Origin: Ceratopteris richardii
Taxonomy: Eukaryota; Streptophyta; Polypodiopsida; Polypodiales; Pteridaceae
Direction: 5' to 3'
Length of the DNA stretch: 64,000 nucleotides
Assembly: GCA_020310875.1 (NCBI GenBank)
Contig: CM035407.1
Location: 88,735,632-88,799,631 of the forward strand
Below, piece by piece: positions 45,592-55,539 of this stretch; within the stretch, counting starts at the first letter, position 1; every line of letters begins with the position of its first letter. The notes under the pieces were generated by a model that saw only the letters and a program-made list of their open reading frames with translations, searched no databases and was not told the origin of the DNA. The translations under genes and the position numbers were made by a program.

Positions 45592-47705
45592 CACATACAA
45601 GTGAATTTGATTGTTACATGTTGAGTATAGACTCAAGTAAAAACAAAGCTACTCAATCCCTGGAGAAGGGAACTTCAAGAGAAGAGTTGAAACTAGAGTT
45701 AGCTCCGGTGATGGAGGTACAACAGTTGCGAGAAAGAATTAGAATGCTAGAAGCAGAGATTCTAAAGAGAAGTCGAGAATCGAAAAAAGAGGCGAAGAGT
45801 AAGACTAAAGTGTCGGAAGCCATTGCAAAAGTTGCATTAAAGAAATTAGGTTCAATTGAAAAAGAACAAGACAATGATTTACTGGCCAATCATGCACGCA
45901 TAATCGGAGAGCACATTCCAATCACAGTGTCATCGAGAAATAAGGATTATTCGCGAGAAGCTCAGTTGGAAAAATGGGAAGTCTTTCCAGAAAAGTTCTT
46001 GAGTGTAGGGTCAGAGCTACCAGATGGAGTACGAGATTGTATTAAAACGACACTCAAAAATTTTAGGGAGGCCTTTGCATGGTCATACAGCGATCTGAGA
46101 GGAATTGATCCCCGAATCTGCCAACATTATATAGACTTGGAAGAAGGCACACGACCGATATGTCAACGACTCAGGCGAACGAATCCAGTCTACTCGGAAT
46201 TGATCAAGCTGGAATTGACCAAATTATTGGAGGCAGGATTCATATATCCCATCGCATCCAGCGAATGGGTATCGCCAATTGTAGTGGTTCCAAAGAAAAA
46301 TAAGAAAATCCGTATTTGCATAGATTATCGGAAGTTGAACGAGCGCACAAAGAAGGATCATTTTCCCTTGCCATTCACTGATCAAATCTTGGATAGAGTG
46401 GCTGGCCATAAGTTGTACTCATTTTTGGACGGTTTCAGTGGGTACAACCAGATCCAAATTCATGAAGAGGATCAATCCAAAACTACTTTCACGACAGAAT
46501 GGGGTACGTATGCATATCGGGTGATGCCATTTGGATTATGCAATGCACCGGCCACATTCCAGAGAGCAATGATAGCTGCATATCAAGACTACCTGCAGGA
46601 TTGGATGGAGATATTTCTTGATGACTTTGCAATCAGAGGCGACGATGAGAACATGATGGAGAGGATCGAAGCAATTTTAAGAAGAAGCATCGAAAAAGGC
46701 ATCGCATTGAATCCTGAAAAGTGTACATTTGGAGTACGAAGAGGATTACTGTTGGGACATGTTATTTCCAAAAAAGGGATTGCGGTTGACGAGGACAAAG
46801 TGGAGAAAATTGGACAACTTCCACCTCCGCAAAATTTGCGACAACTCAGAGGATTTTTGGGCCATGCAAACTATTATCGACGATTTATATTAAATTTTGC
46901 ATCCATAGCGGCACCACTGACAACTCTTTTAAGGAAGGACCAACAATACCAGTGGACGGGAGAGTGTCAAGTTGCATTCGACTCGATCAAAGAAAGGTTA
47001 ATAAATGCACCGATTTTGGTGGCACCTGATTGGACGAAGGAATTTCATGTACATACCGACGCTTCTCATACTGCGGTTGGAGCAGTACTATGTCAGGCCG
47101 ACGAAAAGAAGTTGGACCACCCGATTTATTACGCAAGTCACAATTTGAATAGCACTGAGAGGAACTATACGACTACGGAGAAGGAATGTCTCTCGATGAT
47201 CTTTGCGGTGAACAAATATCGGCATTACTTGATGGAAAAGCATTTCACTTTTTATGTGGATCATGAAGCCCTTAAGTATATCATTAATAAACCAGAGTTA
47301 TCAGGACGACTGATGAGGTGGATGCTACTTCTCCAAGAATTTCAGTTCACAGTGGTAACCAGACCAGGCAAAGCGCATATATTGGCTGACCATTTATCTC
47401 GAATTGTTAATGAGGAGCCAATCTCTGGTGTGCCCGACGATGCTCCTGATGGACACCTATTCCAGGTGGAAGCTAAAGTACCTTGGTATGCCGACTTGGT
47501 GAATTTCTTATGCACTACTAAATATCCGCCAGGAGCAAGCAAGAGAGAAAAGCAAAAACTGCTAGCATTGGCGAAGCACCATAGCATCATTGGGGGGCAA
47601 CTCTATCGATATTTTGTTCATGAGAGTATTTATCGGAGGTGTCTCGAGGAAGAAGAGGCAAATCTAGTGTTGAGCCCTGCAGTGGACATTTTGCTGGTGA
47701 ATTGA
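45546..47705 (+). CDS. pol: Gypsy C: reverse transcriptase-RNase H
   Basis: An uninterrupted 719-codon frame. RT: EWVSPIVVVPKKNKKIRICI then DYRKLN, FPLPFTDQILDR, FLDGFSGYNQIQI, YRVMPFGLCNAPATFQRAM and the catalytic FLDDFAI at 46612. RNase H: HTDASHTAVGAVLCQADEKK, TERNYTTTEKECLSMIFAV and FYVDHEALKYII, with intact Asp/Glu. All catalytic motifs are present. The first ATG at 45546 need not be the true start, since Gag-Pol fusion by frameshift is usual. It ends at 47705 where a frameshift separates it from integrase. Confidence 0.93.
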   Translation: MLYNDDSDQELLGWLTHTSEFDCYMLSIDSSKNKATQSLEKGTSREELKLELAPVMEVQQLRERIRMLEAEILKRSRESKKEAKSKTKVSEAIAKVALKKLGSIEKEQDNDLLANHARIIGEHIPITVSSRNKDYSREAQLEKWEVFPEKFLSVGSELPDGVRDCIKTTLKNFREAFAWSYSDLRGIDPRICQHYIDLEEGTRPICQRLRRTNPVYSELIKLELTKLLEAGFIYPIASSEWVSPIVVVPKKNKKIRICIDYRKLNERTKKDHFPLPFTDQILDRVAGHKLYSFLDGFSGYNQIQIHEEDQSKTTFTTEWGTYAYRVMPFGLCNAPATFQRAMIAAYQDYLQDWMEIFLDDFAIRGDDENMMERIEAILRRSIEKGIALNPEKCTFGVRRGLLLGHVISKKGIAVDEDKVEKIGQLPPPQNLRQLRGFLGHANYYRRFILNFASIAAPLTTLLRKDQQYQWTGECQVAFDSIKERLINAPILVAPDWTKEFHVHTDASHTAVGAVLCQADEKKLDHPIYYASHNLNSTERNYTTTEKECLSMIFAVNKYRHYLMEKHFTFYVDHEALKYIINKPELSGRLMRWMLLLQEFQFTVVTRPGKAHILADHLSRIVNEEPISGVPDDAPDGHLFQVEAKVPWYADLVNFLCTTKYPPGASKREKQKLLALAKHHSIIGGQLYRYFVHESIYRRCLEEEEANLVLSPAVDILLVN

Positions 47706-48721
47706 CGGTAAGAAAGATTTTATTAGCTGGGTATTGGTGGCCAACATTGTTCAAAGACTCACACACATATTGTAAGAAATGTGACAAATGCCAACAAATG
47801 GGAAAACCCACATTAGCACACGCTGCTCCTCTTACGCCAGTGTTGGCTCTTAAGCCGTTTGAGAAATAGGGAATTGATTTTGTGGGGCCTATTGATCCTC
47901 CTTCACGACGAAGATCCAATAGGTATATCTTGGTCTGTACTGATTATGTTACCAAGTGGGTGGAAGCCAAAGCTCTGAAGACTGACCGAGCTATTGATGT
48001 AGCTAAATTTCTGTATGAGCAAATTATCACTCGATTTGGATGCCCGTTGGAAATAGTAAGTGATAGAGGGACACATTTTGTCAACGAATTGATCGAAGAA
48101 TTAATGGAACTCTATAAGATCAAACATAGAAAGAGCACTCCATATTACCCGAGAGCAAATGGACAAGTGGAGGTCACCAACAAAATCCTTGAACAGATTC
48201 TAACAAAAACAGTAGCTGTGCATAGGCGAGACTGGGATGAGAGACTTTTGGAAGCCTTGTGGGCATATCGAACATCCTACCGAGTGACAACTAAGAGCAC
48301 TCCGTTTTCTCTAGTATATGGCGAGGAAGCCATCTTCCCCATCGAAAAAGAAGTTCCGACATTAAGAGTGGCCATCGAAGCCAGATTGGGCGAGGAAGAG
48401 TCATTAAAGGAGAGGTACATACAACTGGTGAAGCTGGAAGAAAAGAGGCTCATCGCACAACAAAGCTTGGAAGCTATTCAGAAGAGACGTAAAGAGAGGC
48501 ATGATAAGAATCTCAAAACCTATGTGATTCAAGAAGGGGATTTGGTGCTAGTTTACGATAGTAAATATTATAAATTCCCGGGGAAATTGCAGACAAGGTG
48601 GGCAGGACCGTTTAAGGTGGTGGAACTCAACTCCAATGGTTCCATGCAAATTCAAGATTTAGGAGAAGAATATGCTCCCGTGAAGGTTAACGCGCTTAGA
48701 GTTAAACCATATTTCAAGTGA
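47639..48721 (+). pseudogene. pol: Gypsy C: integrase
   Basis: A frame overlapping the end of RNase H by 67 bp, with one TAG at 47867-47869 in the place of a conserved Trp. The HHCC zinc domain ends CKKCDKCQQMGKP. The core starts GIDFVGPIDPPSRR and includes TDYVTKWVEAKAL, SDRGTHFVNELIEELM and YYPRANGQVEVTNKILEQIL. WAYRTSYRVTTKSTPFSLVY follows, and the C-terminal RWAGPFKVVELNSNGSMQI. No chromodomain. Two lesions keep it from being part of an intact polyprotein. Confidence 0.92.
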
Positions 48722-48923
48722 TATTAGGACGGGAGAAGCTAGACGATATCCAAGCAGGACGGAGTAGATTCCTTGTACATACATGTATAGTATTATATAT
48801 ATATGCGCATATGTAATCTATGATTTGTGTGTCATAAATATTCTTCCTTGCTAGCTCAAGAATCTTGGACTTCTAATTATTTTCCTTATGTTGCGCAGAA
48901 ACTGTTAGGAGCTAAGTAACAAA

Positions 48924-49274
48924 ATGGCAGACCAAATTACGCAACTCTACTTGTATGAGCTAAGGATATATTTCTCGGACCAGACGTTCGCTCGCATGGA
49001 CATAGATGTCGACAACTTTGAGACGGAATACGATGTTGAGGAAGCACATTGGCTGGTATGCTTTATAAACCAGGATTTGGGTGTTGCATTTTACATTGAG
49101 TGTTTTGAGGAATACCTAGCTCGACATGTAGGATGGGCGGGAGATCGATACTACTATTTTGATCCTTCTAGGGAAATGCCTAACGAGGAAAACGATATCA
49201 CATGGGCTTGGGCAGATGTGATAACGCTAGGAAGTGATGACGGAGCTCCCGAAGTTGAGCCTGATTCGCCTTAG
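48924..49274 (+). CDS. Gypsy C: extra acidic ORF downstream of integrase
   Basis: 116 codons starting MADQITQLYLYELR, 200 bp after the pol stop. About 27 Asp/Glu against 5 Arg and no Lys; rich in Tyr, Trp and Phe (GDRYYYFDPS, ITWAWADVIT). No signal peptide or membrane segment, so not a typical envelope. Position matches the third ORF of some plant gypsy lineages. A pyrimidine-rich TTTCCTTATGTTGCGCAG ends at 48898, 25 bp before the ATG, suggesting a spliced mRNA. I do not recognise the family. Confidence 0.6.
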   Translation: MADQITQLYLYELRIYFSDQTFARMDIDVDNFETEYDVEEAHWLVCFINQDLGVAFYIECFEEYLARHVGWAGDRYYYFDPSREMPNEENDITWAWADVITLGSDDGAPEVEPDSP

Positions 49275-50782
49275 AGAAGTTTTCGGGATTCGAGTACGAT
49301 GTGAGACTACATGAGACATTCCGGGGACTCACATTCTAGGACACCTAGGGATAGGTATACGAGGGACTAAGGCATAGCTGGTTGTAGTTACCAAGTGAAA
49401 AGTGGAATCGATGAATACATATGTAGTGTCTGTAATTGAGAGAATGGAGTGAAGAGGTGGTTGATCTGTCAAAGGCTAGTGTGTATCTGTTTTGCATGTA
49501 TGTGTGGGAACAGTGGGAAAAGTCCCTTTCTTCCTCTCCCTAATTCTCAGGACTTGGGTGAACCAATTAATTATGGAAAAGAAAAACGAAGGAAAGAAAA
49601 GAAAAGAAAAAGAAAGTGTGTTGTGTGATCGTACCAATGCGCTATGGTGGGCTAGTAGGTGGGTGGATTTATCCTCGCCGGGTGGTTAGGACCACGAGCC
49701 GCAGCTGGTTTCGCCATAGGCTTGGGATGTATGTGATTGTGTCTTAGCTACGCGCCATAACGGGTTGGTAGGCAGGTGGAGCCATCGTGGCTGGGTAGTC
49801 ACGACCACGAGCCGCATCCAGCTTCGTTATGGGCTAGCTGATATATGTTACGTGTTATCATTGTGTATTTGTGTGTTGTGCGCTGCATTGCATTGGTAGA
49901 TGGGTGGAATCAACCTGATCAGGCGGTCAGGTCCACGAATCGCATCCAGTGACAATGTAGGCCAACGCGTGATTAAAATAAAATTTTCATATGAAGTATT
50001 CCCCACTCCTGAGGGGGAGAGAAAGAGAGGAGAGGGCGATGATCGCGTGGAAGGGAACGTTATTTTCTTGTGTGATTGGTATGTGTTGGCTTGCGACAGA
50101 TCAGCTCACTTTGAATCAACATTCTTGAAGGCACGGAGACTCTATATGTATTTATGGATGAGGCTTTAGCGAGGTGATGCAACGGTAGTGCTTTATAACT
50201 TGTGTGCTCTATCTGAGGGTTTTTCTAGTGTGTGGGACACTCCAGGGTTCTGATGTATGTCTTGACTTGCACTCGAGTTTCGATGATTTTTGTAGGACGA
50301 CGATGGGGATTCTTCGGGAACGTCTAGTCAGGGAATGATTGTACATAGCGAATAGTAGATGCAATAATGGGGTATGCATTTTGGGTATTTTTGCATCTCC
50401 GATTGGATTCATTTCAGTTGTCGTTGTTCATTTCGGTATTTCCGTTTCTGTTTTCCGCAATGGTAGTTGCATATGTAAAACATGGGAAGGTGTGCATGTA
50501 TTATTTTGGTTGAGACCATTTTTCATAATGGAATGCATGAGCGAATTGATGCATGGCTGAAATGGGATTGCGTATATGTGCATGTTCTTGGATCATTTTG
50601 GAAGTGACTGATTTGAATGTATTTATGAGTGATTTTTGAGCACTAATAGCTTCAATGAGTGCAGGTTCAGTTGGAGTATCGGCTCGATGGGAAGGTATGC
50701 AAACTAGTTGTGCACTGATGTTTTCATGGCTGTTTTGATTAGATTGCAGCAATATTGGCTCGTCGAGGACGACTTCGCAAAT
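49275..50782 (+). other. Gypsy C: 3' untranslated region
   Basis: 1.5 kb between the extra ORF and the purine tract. Small ORFs (49492-49689, 49900-50169, 50339-50560) show no motif. A degenerate three-copy repeat occupies 49637-49960. Confidence 0.6.
49637..49960 (+). repeat. Three degenerate repeats of about 112-130 bp
   Basis: Each unit has a GGTAGG(T/C)GGGTGGA-like start and a GGACCACGAGCCGCA(T/G)C-like middle (49637, 49749, 49880). The third is most diverged. Confidence 0.7.
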
Positions 50783-50795
50783 AAGAAGAGGGAAG
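50783..50795 (+). promoter_or_regulatory. Polypurine tract of gypsy C
   Basis: AAGAAGAGGGAAG, two bases before the 3' LTR. Confidence 0.9.
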
Positions 50796-50797
50796 TA

Positions 50798-53700
50798 TGT
50801 TAGCCTCAAAAATGGTTGATTTTTATGCACTAATCGGTTCTATTTGGCAGGAAATTTGCTTGATTTCAGGTACTTGCATAGCAGATTTGGTGATTGATGA
50901 GAAACATGTGGAGATATTGATTGCAGGGATGTGGAGAAAAGGGATTGAGCATGGACAAGCTTCCTAAGAGCATAGGAGATACTGACGTGCAGAAGAAATT
51001 AGAAGCGGCTTTGTTTCAGGAGGGACATGAGGAGCATGGATGTGACAAACAACATTTCAATGTCCATCTATGCAACACGAAAAGCATTGCGGGGCATTTT
51101 CTCTGCTCCTCACACAATTGTAGTCTATTTCGTCAGCAGGATTCCAGGAAAAGCTTTTCAATACCACCAGAGATGTATGTGGATGCTTGTCAGAAGCGGA
51201 AGAGATATTTAGTATAGTCAGACAGCCCACTATTTATACTTGGAATGCCATCATTTCTGCTCATGTAAACCTTAAGAGTTCCAAGCGAGCTCTTGTACAC
51301 TATTATTCAAGGTGGCGAACCTCAGTTAAGCCAAGCAAAGTCACATTTCTACTGGTGCTTAAGGCTTGTACGGGCCTTGCTAAAGATGGTTTGGCTCAAG
51401 GTAGAATGATACATGACCACACAAAAAGATGTGGATTTCTATGTGACGAAATGATTGGAAATGCACTTGTTGACATGAATGCGAAGTGTGGGAGTATTGA
51501 GCTAGCACAGGATTTGTTTGAGGGGTTAGCTCATCGTAGTGTTGTCTCCTATGGAGCTTTGATTGATGGGTGTGTACAAAATGGGTTGAATCATATTGCT
51601 TCCAAGTACTTTGAATCGATGCTAAGAAAGGGCATAAAGCCAAACAGGGTAATATTTTTATGCCTACTGGGAGCTTGCAGGCTAATGTACAGCGACAGAA
51701 TCTTACTTGCCAGGCCAAGCCCCTTTCCGTTTTTTTGCCAGAAGAAAGGCGTGGCAAATTCGTTTCTTCTCTGACGAAGAAGAGTGGGTTTGACGAAAAG
51801 ACCAGAAAAAAGGGGGGGCCACGAACAGGGAGGAGGGTGGCAGCCGTGTATCGATTTTTGGCGGGCCTTATCTGCTGCAGAGAGGTTTTTTCGGGGGGGG
51901 GGGGGGGGGGGAACATTCATCCGCTGCGAGGAGGGGATTGCCGACTCTCGCCCCCAGCTCTTTGCATTCACTCTTCCTTAGTAGCGCAGCAGCCTGAGAG
52001 GAGGAGATCACTGTTCATCTAGAGAGAGAGAGAGAGATTTGTCGTATTGATAGCAGAGAACGAGGAAAAGAACTTTGTAGTCAAAGTGAGAAAACAACTC
52101 TTCGTGAAAGATTTGCTGCTACAATCACGATTAGAAGGACACGACACGCAAGGAAGGAGATACGCAGTTCAGGAGGGCGATTGTGCTCTTCAACGGATCA
52201 CTTAGCTAACGAGAGAGCAGAGGAAGAAAAAGGACATGGAGGAGGACTCTATCGTACGTCTGCTTGACAAGATAGGAGTGCTATGCAGAAGACGATGTGC
52301 GGAGGCTACAAGGCACAAGAGTCAATGCAGCTCGAGCTGAAGAAAATTAGTAACGGCTAAAGGATATTCAGAACCTTGCTCAACGCTGGAATCAGGAGAA
52401 GATAGAAACACGGGTTTAACCGGACGCTGAAGGCCGATTCTGTGCTCTTTCATGCATAAAAATTTGCGATGAGTATACCTTCAAGTTTTATTATGGTATG
52501 CTATACTCTTTTGAATCTTATTTAAATTTGAATGTCTTCTTTACGATAAAACAAAAAGAATTTTTTGATATCAATTCGCTTCTTTGCGCACGAACAAAAA
52601 GGTATAAATGATTCATTAGTAACTGAACTTCAAGTCGATCTCTATATTCTATTCAGGTTTTGGTTTCCATGAATCCTTTTGAAATCAAAGAACAGATGTT
52701 TTCCCCTTAAACCATGCTTATCAATCTCTGCGAAACGCATCATAGAACCATACGCTTCAATCAGAATGTATGCTTCACCAGCATTTGTATACATCCTACA
52801 TGATCTCTCGATCGAATAGTGGATAAAACGACTTAAAACGTAACTGTTTCGTGCCCAGTCAAGGAAGGATCTTTGATTAGATCTTCACATGAGAAGTCTA
52901 ATTTATTCTGTTTTCAAGCAATCCTTCAGGTGATCAAAATTTTTCGTTGAATAGAGAGCATAGATGTTTTTGTATGAAGCGCTCACGCAATCATGTGATT
53001 CAGATCATCATTGATCTTTGGGAACTACAAATGGTTAAAATTCCATGTTCAAAGGATTTATCATCGGTATTTTTTTAATGTGCCGTTGTATCTACTGGAT
53101 ACTTATCGTTGAGATTGTGATGTATGATCTGAGATTATCTTAATAAAAAGAGAATAGTTCTCTTATATATATAAAGGATTTTGCATACCTTCTACGTGTT
53201 GCATCTCGATCCACGAGTACTCTAGCAACATGCTCCGTAACCTGCAATGAGAGGTTGAAGATCAGACTTTTAGAGCTTGAGTGTTGATTTGTTCAACAAG
53301 CATTTTATTTAGGGAAATGAGACTCGAGCTAAGTTTTTTTAGAAGATAATTATGCTTTCTCCTCTCTTTTCAACGATCCTCGCGACAACGGTGGCAAAAA
53401 CTATCTATATGGTTAGCATGTAATTGTTGTCTTCATTCCAATATGTAAATTTGAAGGGTGCAATTTACTTCAGCTAATGTTCATACACAAAGAGGTACCT
53501 TCTTGGCACTCTGTGTGCACTTCTAAGCGCACGTGAACCCGACCACAGCGTGTGAGAGGGTGTATAAGTGTTGGTGTGTGCATGTGTGTAAGAGGAGAAC
53601 GGGAAGGAACAGAGGGAAAGGGGAAGTAATAGTGCATGAGAACGTGTAAAAGCATAGGTAGGTGTGTGAGTGAGAAAGAAAAGAAGGGCAGGAGCAAAGA

Positions 53701-54264
53701 GTAGGTACACATGAGTGAGTGAGAGGAAGGAACTAAAAAATAAGAGCAAGAGTAAGAGAAAAGAGGGGAGCCGTGAAATAAGTGGTGGGGGAGCATGTGA
53801 GCAAGAAGATACTTGGGAGCACATTCACATACCATTAGTGACTTGAAGTAAGGCAAGTGAATTGACATTGGGAAGTTTGAGTAGAACATAAGCGCATATA
53901 TGCAACTTTCCCTTGGACTAAGAGTGAAACATTTTGGTGCGTCTGCCGGGAACACATGAGCTAGTGCATGGTGCATAAAAAGAATCCATTGCGAGATAAT
54001 TGTGGGCTCTAGGTAATCCAAGTAGACCGGTTGCGAGGGATTTAAACCAAATAAAGCCTCATATAATCATCTTTTCCTTGGGCTTTAGAGCTTAAACATT
54101 TTGGTGCGTTTGCCGGGAACATATGTGCTAGTGCATAGACATAGGAAGAATCCATTGTGCGATAATTGTGGGCTCTAGGTAATCCAAGTAGACCGATTCC
54201 GAGGGATTCGAACAAAATAAAGTCTCGTATAATCATTTGTTCCGTGGGCTTAAGAGCCTATACA
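50798..54264 (+). repeat. 3' LTR of gypsy C
   Basis: TGTTAGCC to CCTATACA, collinear with 39221-42693. It is followed at once by GTTGT and the rest of the A3 LTR. Confidence 0.97.
51169..51774 (+). CDS. Captured PPR gene fragment in 3' LTR of gypsy C
   Basis: Second copy of the PPR frame. The protein is identical to the 5' copy; the only base change in the frame is a silent third position in the KVTFLLVL segment (near 51351). As part of the 3' LTR it would be in the 3' end of the element's RNA. Confidence 0.85.
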   Translation, partial: RDVCGCLSEAEEIFSIVRQPTIYTWNAIISAHVNLKSSKRALVHYYSRWRTSVKPSKVTFLLVLKACTGLAKDGLAQGRMIHDHTKRCGFLCDEMIGNALVDMNAKCGSIELAQDLFEGLAHRSVVSYGALIDGCVQNGLNHIASKYFESMLRKGIKPNRVIFLCLLGACRLMYSDRILLARPSPFPFFCQKKGVANSFLL

Positions 54265-54269
54265 GTTGT

Positions 54270-54333
54270 GCTCCAAGCTTCTTCTTCTTCCTTGTGCTGT
54301 TCGCGTGCTTCCGCAGTTGTCTAACTCCAACAT
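54270..54333 (+). repeat. 3' LTR of copia A3, last part
   Basis: GCTCCAAGCTTCTTCTTC to CTCCAACA, completing the LTR interrupted at 39220. Followed by TGGTA, the A3 target duplication. Confidence 0.95.
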
Positions 54334-54513
54334 GGTAGACGTGGCCATTTCATCTAACTCGTCCCAATCATCTTCATCCATGTCAACAGGCTTCTTTGAA
54401 ATTCCATTTACTGGCTTCCATTGCCTCCTTTGAATCAGCACATCTTTAATCTGATTCTTCCATAGAGCAAAGTTTGTGCCATCAAATTTTCGGATCTCAA
54501 AATGATCTTTACC
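54334..54513 (-). pseudogene. gag: Copia B: Gag N-terminus
   Basis: Minus-strand codons EIRKFDGTNFALWKNQIKDV then QWKPVNGISKKPVDMDEDDW and EMATST, the standard copia Gag start. They rejoin in phase with 35326 once A3 is removed. No clear ATG opens it near 54510. Confidence 0.85.
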
Positions 54514-54666
54514 CTACAAGAAGAGAACTATGTGCAAAAGTACTCCATAATGGCTCCAAAAGACACCCAAAAATGCTTCAAAAATAGGCTTTGAAAGCAA
54601 AGAATGAATTATTGAAGGACCAAAACATGTTCAAGGTAATGTCAACCTTAGACTTTCCCCTTCTTC

Positions 54667-54770
54667 AGACACCACGAGTGTAGCTTAGTGGCAAGAGGTT
54701 GCCACGATTAAGTGAGCTTCGGGGGGAACAGTACTGGGATGGGTGACCTCCCTGGAAGTACCGAAAACCT
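54667..54770 (+). pseudogene. 5S rRNA/tRNA-promoter-like fragment
   Basis: GTACTGGGATGGGTGACCTC followed by CCTGGAAGT matches the 3' half of plant 5S rRNA (internal control box C region), and TTAAGTGAGCTTCGGG just before aligns with the 5S middle. Upstream TAGCTTAGTGG (54690-54700) fits a pol III A box. It could be the head of a SINE or a 5S pseudogene. Confidence 0.55.
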
Positions 54771-54895
54771 CTATATTCCTTGATCATTGAGGTCCTCCCT
54801 TGGGCGTGGCCAACAACACCAACAATGACTTCAGTGACTCGGATGACAAGGTCTATGTCTTGGTCGCCGCCTTAATCGTAAGCCTTGGAGAAAGC

Positions 54896-54913
54896 GGGGG
54901 GGGGGGGGGGGGG
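54896..54913 (+). repeat. 18-base poly-G run
   Basis: G18 within the leader of copia B. Confidence 0.9.
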
Positions 54914-54950
54914 TCGCTTTGCTCGTACAAAAGGAACAAAGCTTTTGCAT

Positions 54951-54968
54951 CCACCTGCTTTGATACCA
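54951..54968 (-). promoter_or_regulatory. Primer-binding site of copia B
   Basis: On the minus strand TGGTATCAAAGCAGGTGG, iMet type, one base from the LTR. Confidence 0.9.
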
Positions 54969-54969
54969 A

Positions 54970-55264
54970 TGAAGTATTTTGATGCCGACGCACCACAGTT
55001 CACTCTCCTTCTCAAGAGCTCCACAACGATATGTGTGGAGTAGATAACCGAGCTCCTAAGGCCGCACACAGTACTTCGCACAAATGCTACAGAATACAAC
55101 AAAACACAATACACAAGGAGCACCAAGATAGACTTCTTAGGTCTTACAAATGCAGTCGAACTTACATTCTGTGACTGACCAGGCCACTATATTTTTTATT
55201 ATAGAACATATACAAAGAAGTGTCCGGTGGCCATTTGTCCTTTCACATGGACACTAATGGTAAC
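54970..55264 (-). repeat. 5' LTR of copia B
   Basis: 295 bp, partner of 31299-31593, followed by the TSD CTTTT. Confidence 0.95.
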
Positions 55265-55269
55265 ACTTT

Positions 55270-55539
55270 TGTTTAGATTTCTACTTTGAAGCCATCTTGA
55301 CCTCGGTTTTGAGCCCACAAGGTGAGGCTCATGAAAAAACAGGTGAGTTTGCAAAATTCAAACTTGCATTCTATTATGCATCTCTCAAATATTCTAGATA
55401 TATAATTTCAAGTGATTTTGTGTACTGTTGATATATGAAAACTCTATTTTTTTAAGAACGAGATATCAAGTTAGTGTGACAATGTTCAAGAAGAAGTACT
55501 GCTTCTAGTGTTCTTGCACTATTGTGAATTGCTATAGAA
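55270..55539 (+). other. Copia J leader, continued after insertion B
   Basis: Continues the leader interrupted at 31298. Noncoding, leads to the gag ATG at 55540. Confidence 0.6.

Larger units (their letters stand above)
39221..54264 (+). mobile_element. Gypsy C (Athila-like), complete, TSD GTTGT
   Basis: 15.0 kb element with LTRs of 3473 and 3467 bp (about 99% identical by eye), an Asp-type primer site, gag-pro, RT-RNase H, integrase, an extra ORF, a purine tract and perfect GTTGT duplications (39216-39220, 54265-54269). No chromodomain. FLDDF in RT, long LTRs, Asp-like primer and an extra 3' ORF all resemble the Athila/Tat (OTA) lineage, though the exact clade is uncertain. Confidence 0.95.
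35327..54333 (+). mobile_element. Copia A3, TSD TGGTA, RT-deleted, split by gypsy C
   Basis: Copia with 5' LTR, primer site, gag-protease-integrase, RNase H, purine tract and 3' LTR, the last interrupted by gypsy C. TGGTA lies at 35322-35326 and 54334-54338. RT is missing, so it is non-autonomous. Confidence 0.95.
54514..54950 (-). other. Copia B leader, with foreign-looking inserts
   Basis: Between the primer site and gag. Contains a 5S-rRNA-like segment on the plus strand (54706-54760) and an 18-G run. A short plus-strand stretch DFSDSDDKVYVLVAALI near 54830 looks gene-derived but is unidentified. Confidence 0.45.
31299..55264 (-). mobile_element. Copia B, complete with LTRs, TSD CTTTT, split by A3
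   Basis: LTRs at 31299-31593 and 54970-55264 (295 bp each) face an iMet primer site on the right and a purine tract on the left. CTTTT lies at 31294-31298 and 55265-55269. The element proper is about 5 kb; the rest is the A3/C insertion (35327-54333). Confidence 0.95.

Noticed and set aside
54667-54740. A tRNA gene
   Set aside because: An A-box-like word is present but no cloverleaf or B box could be drawn; the downstream part matches 5S rRNA better.
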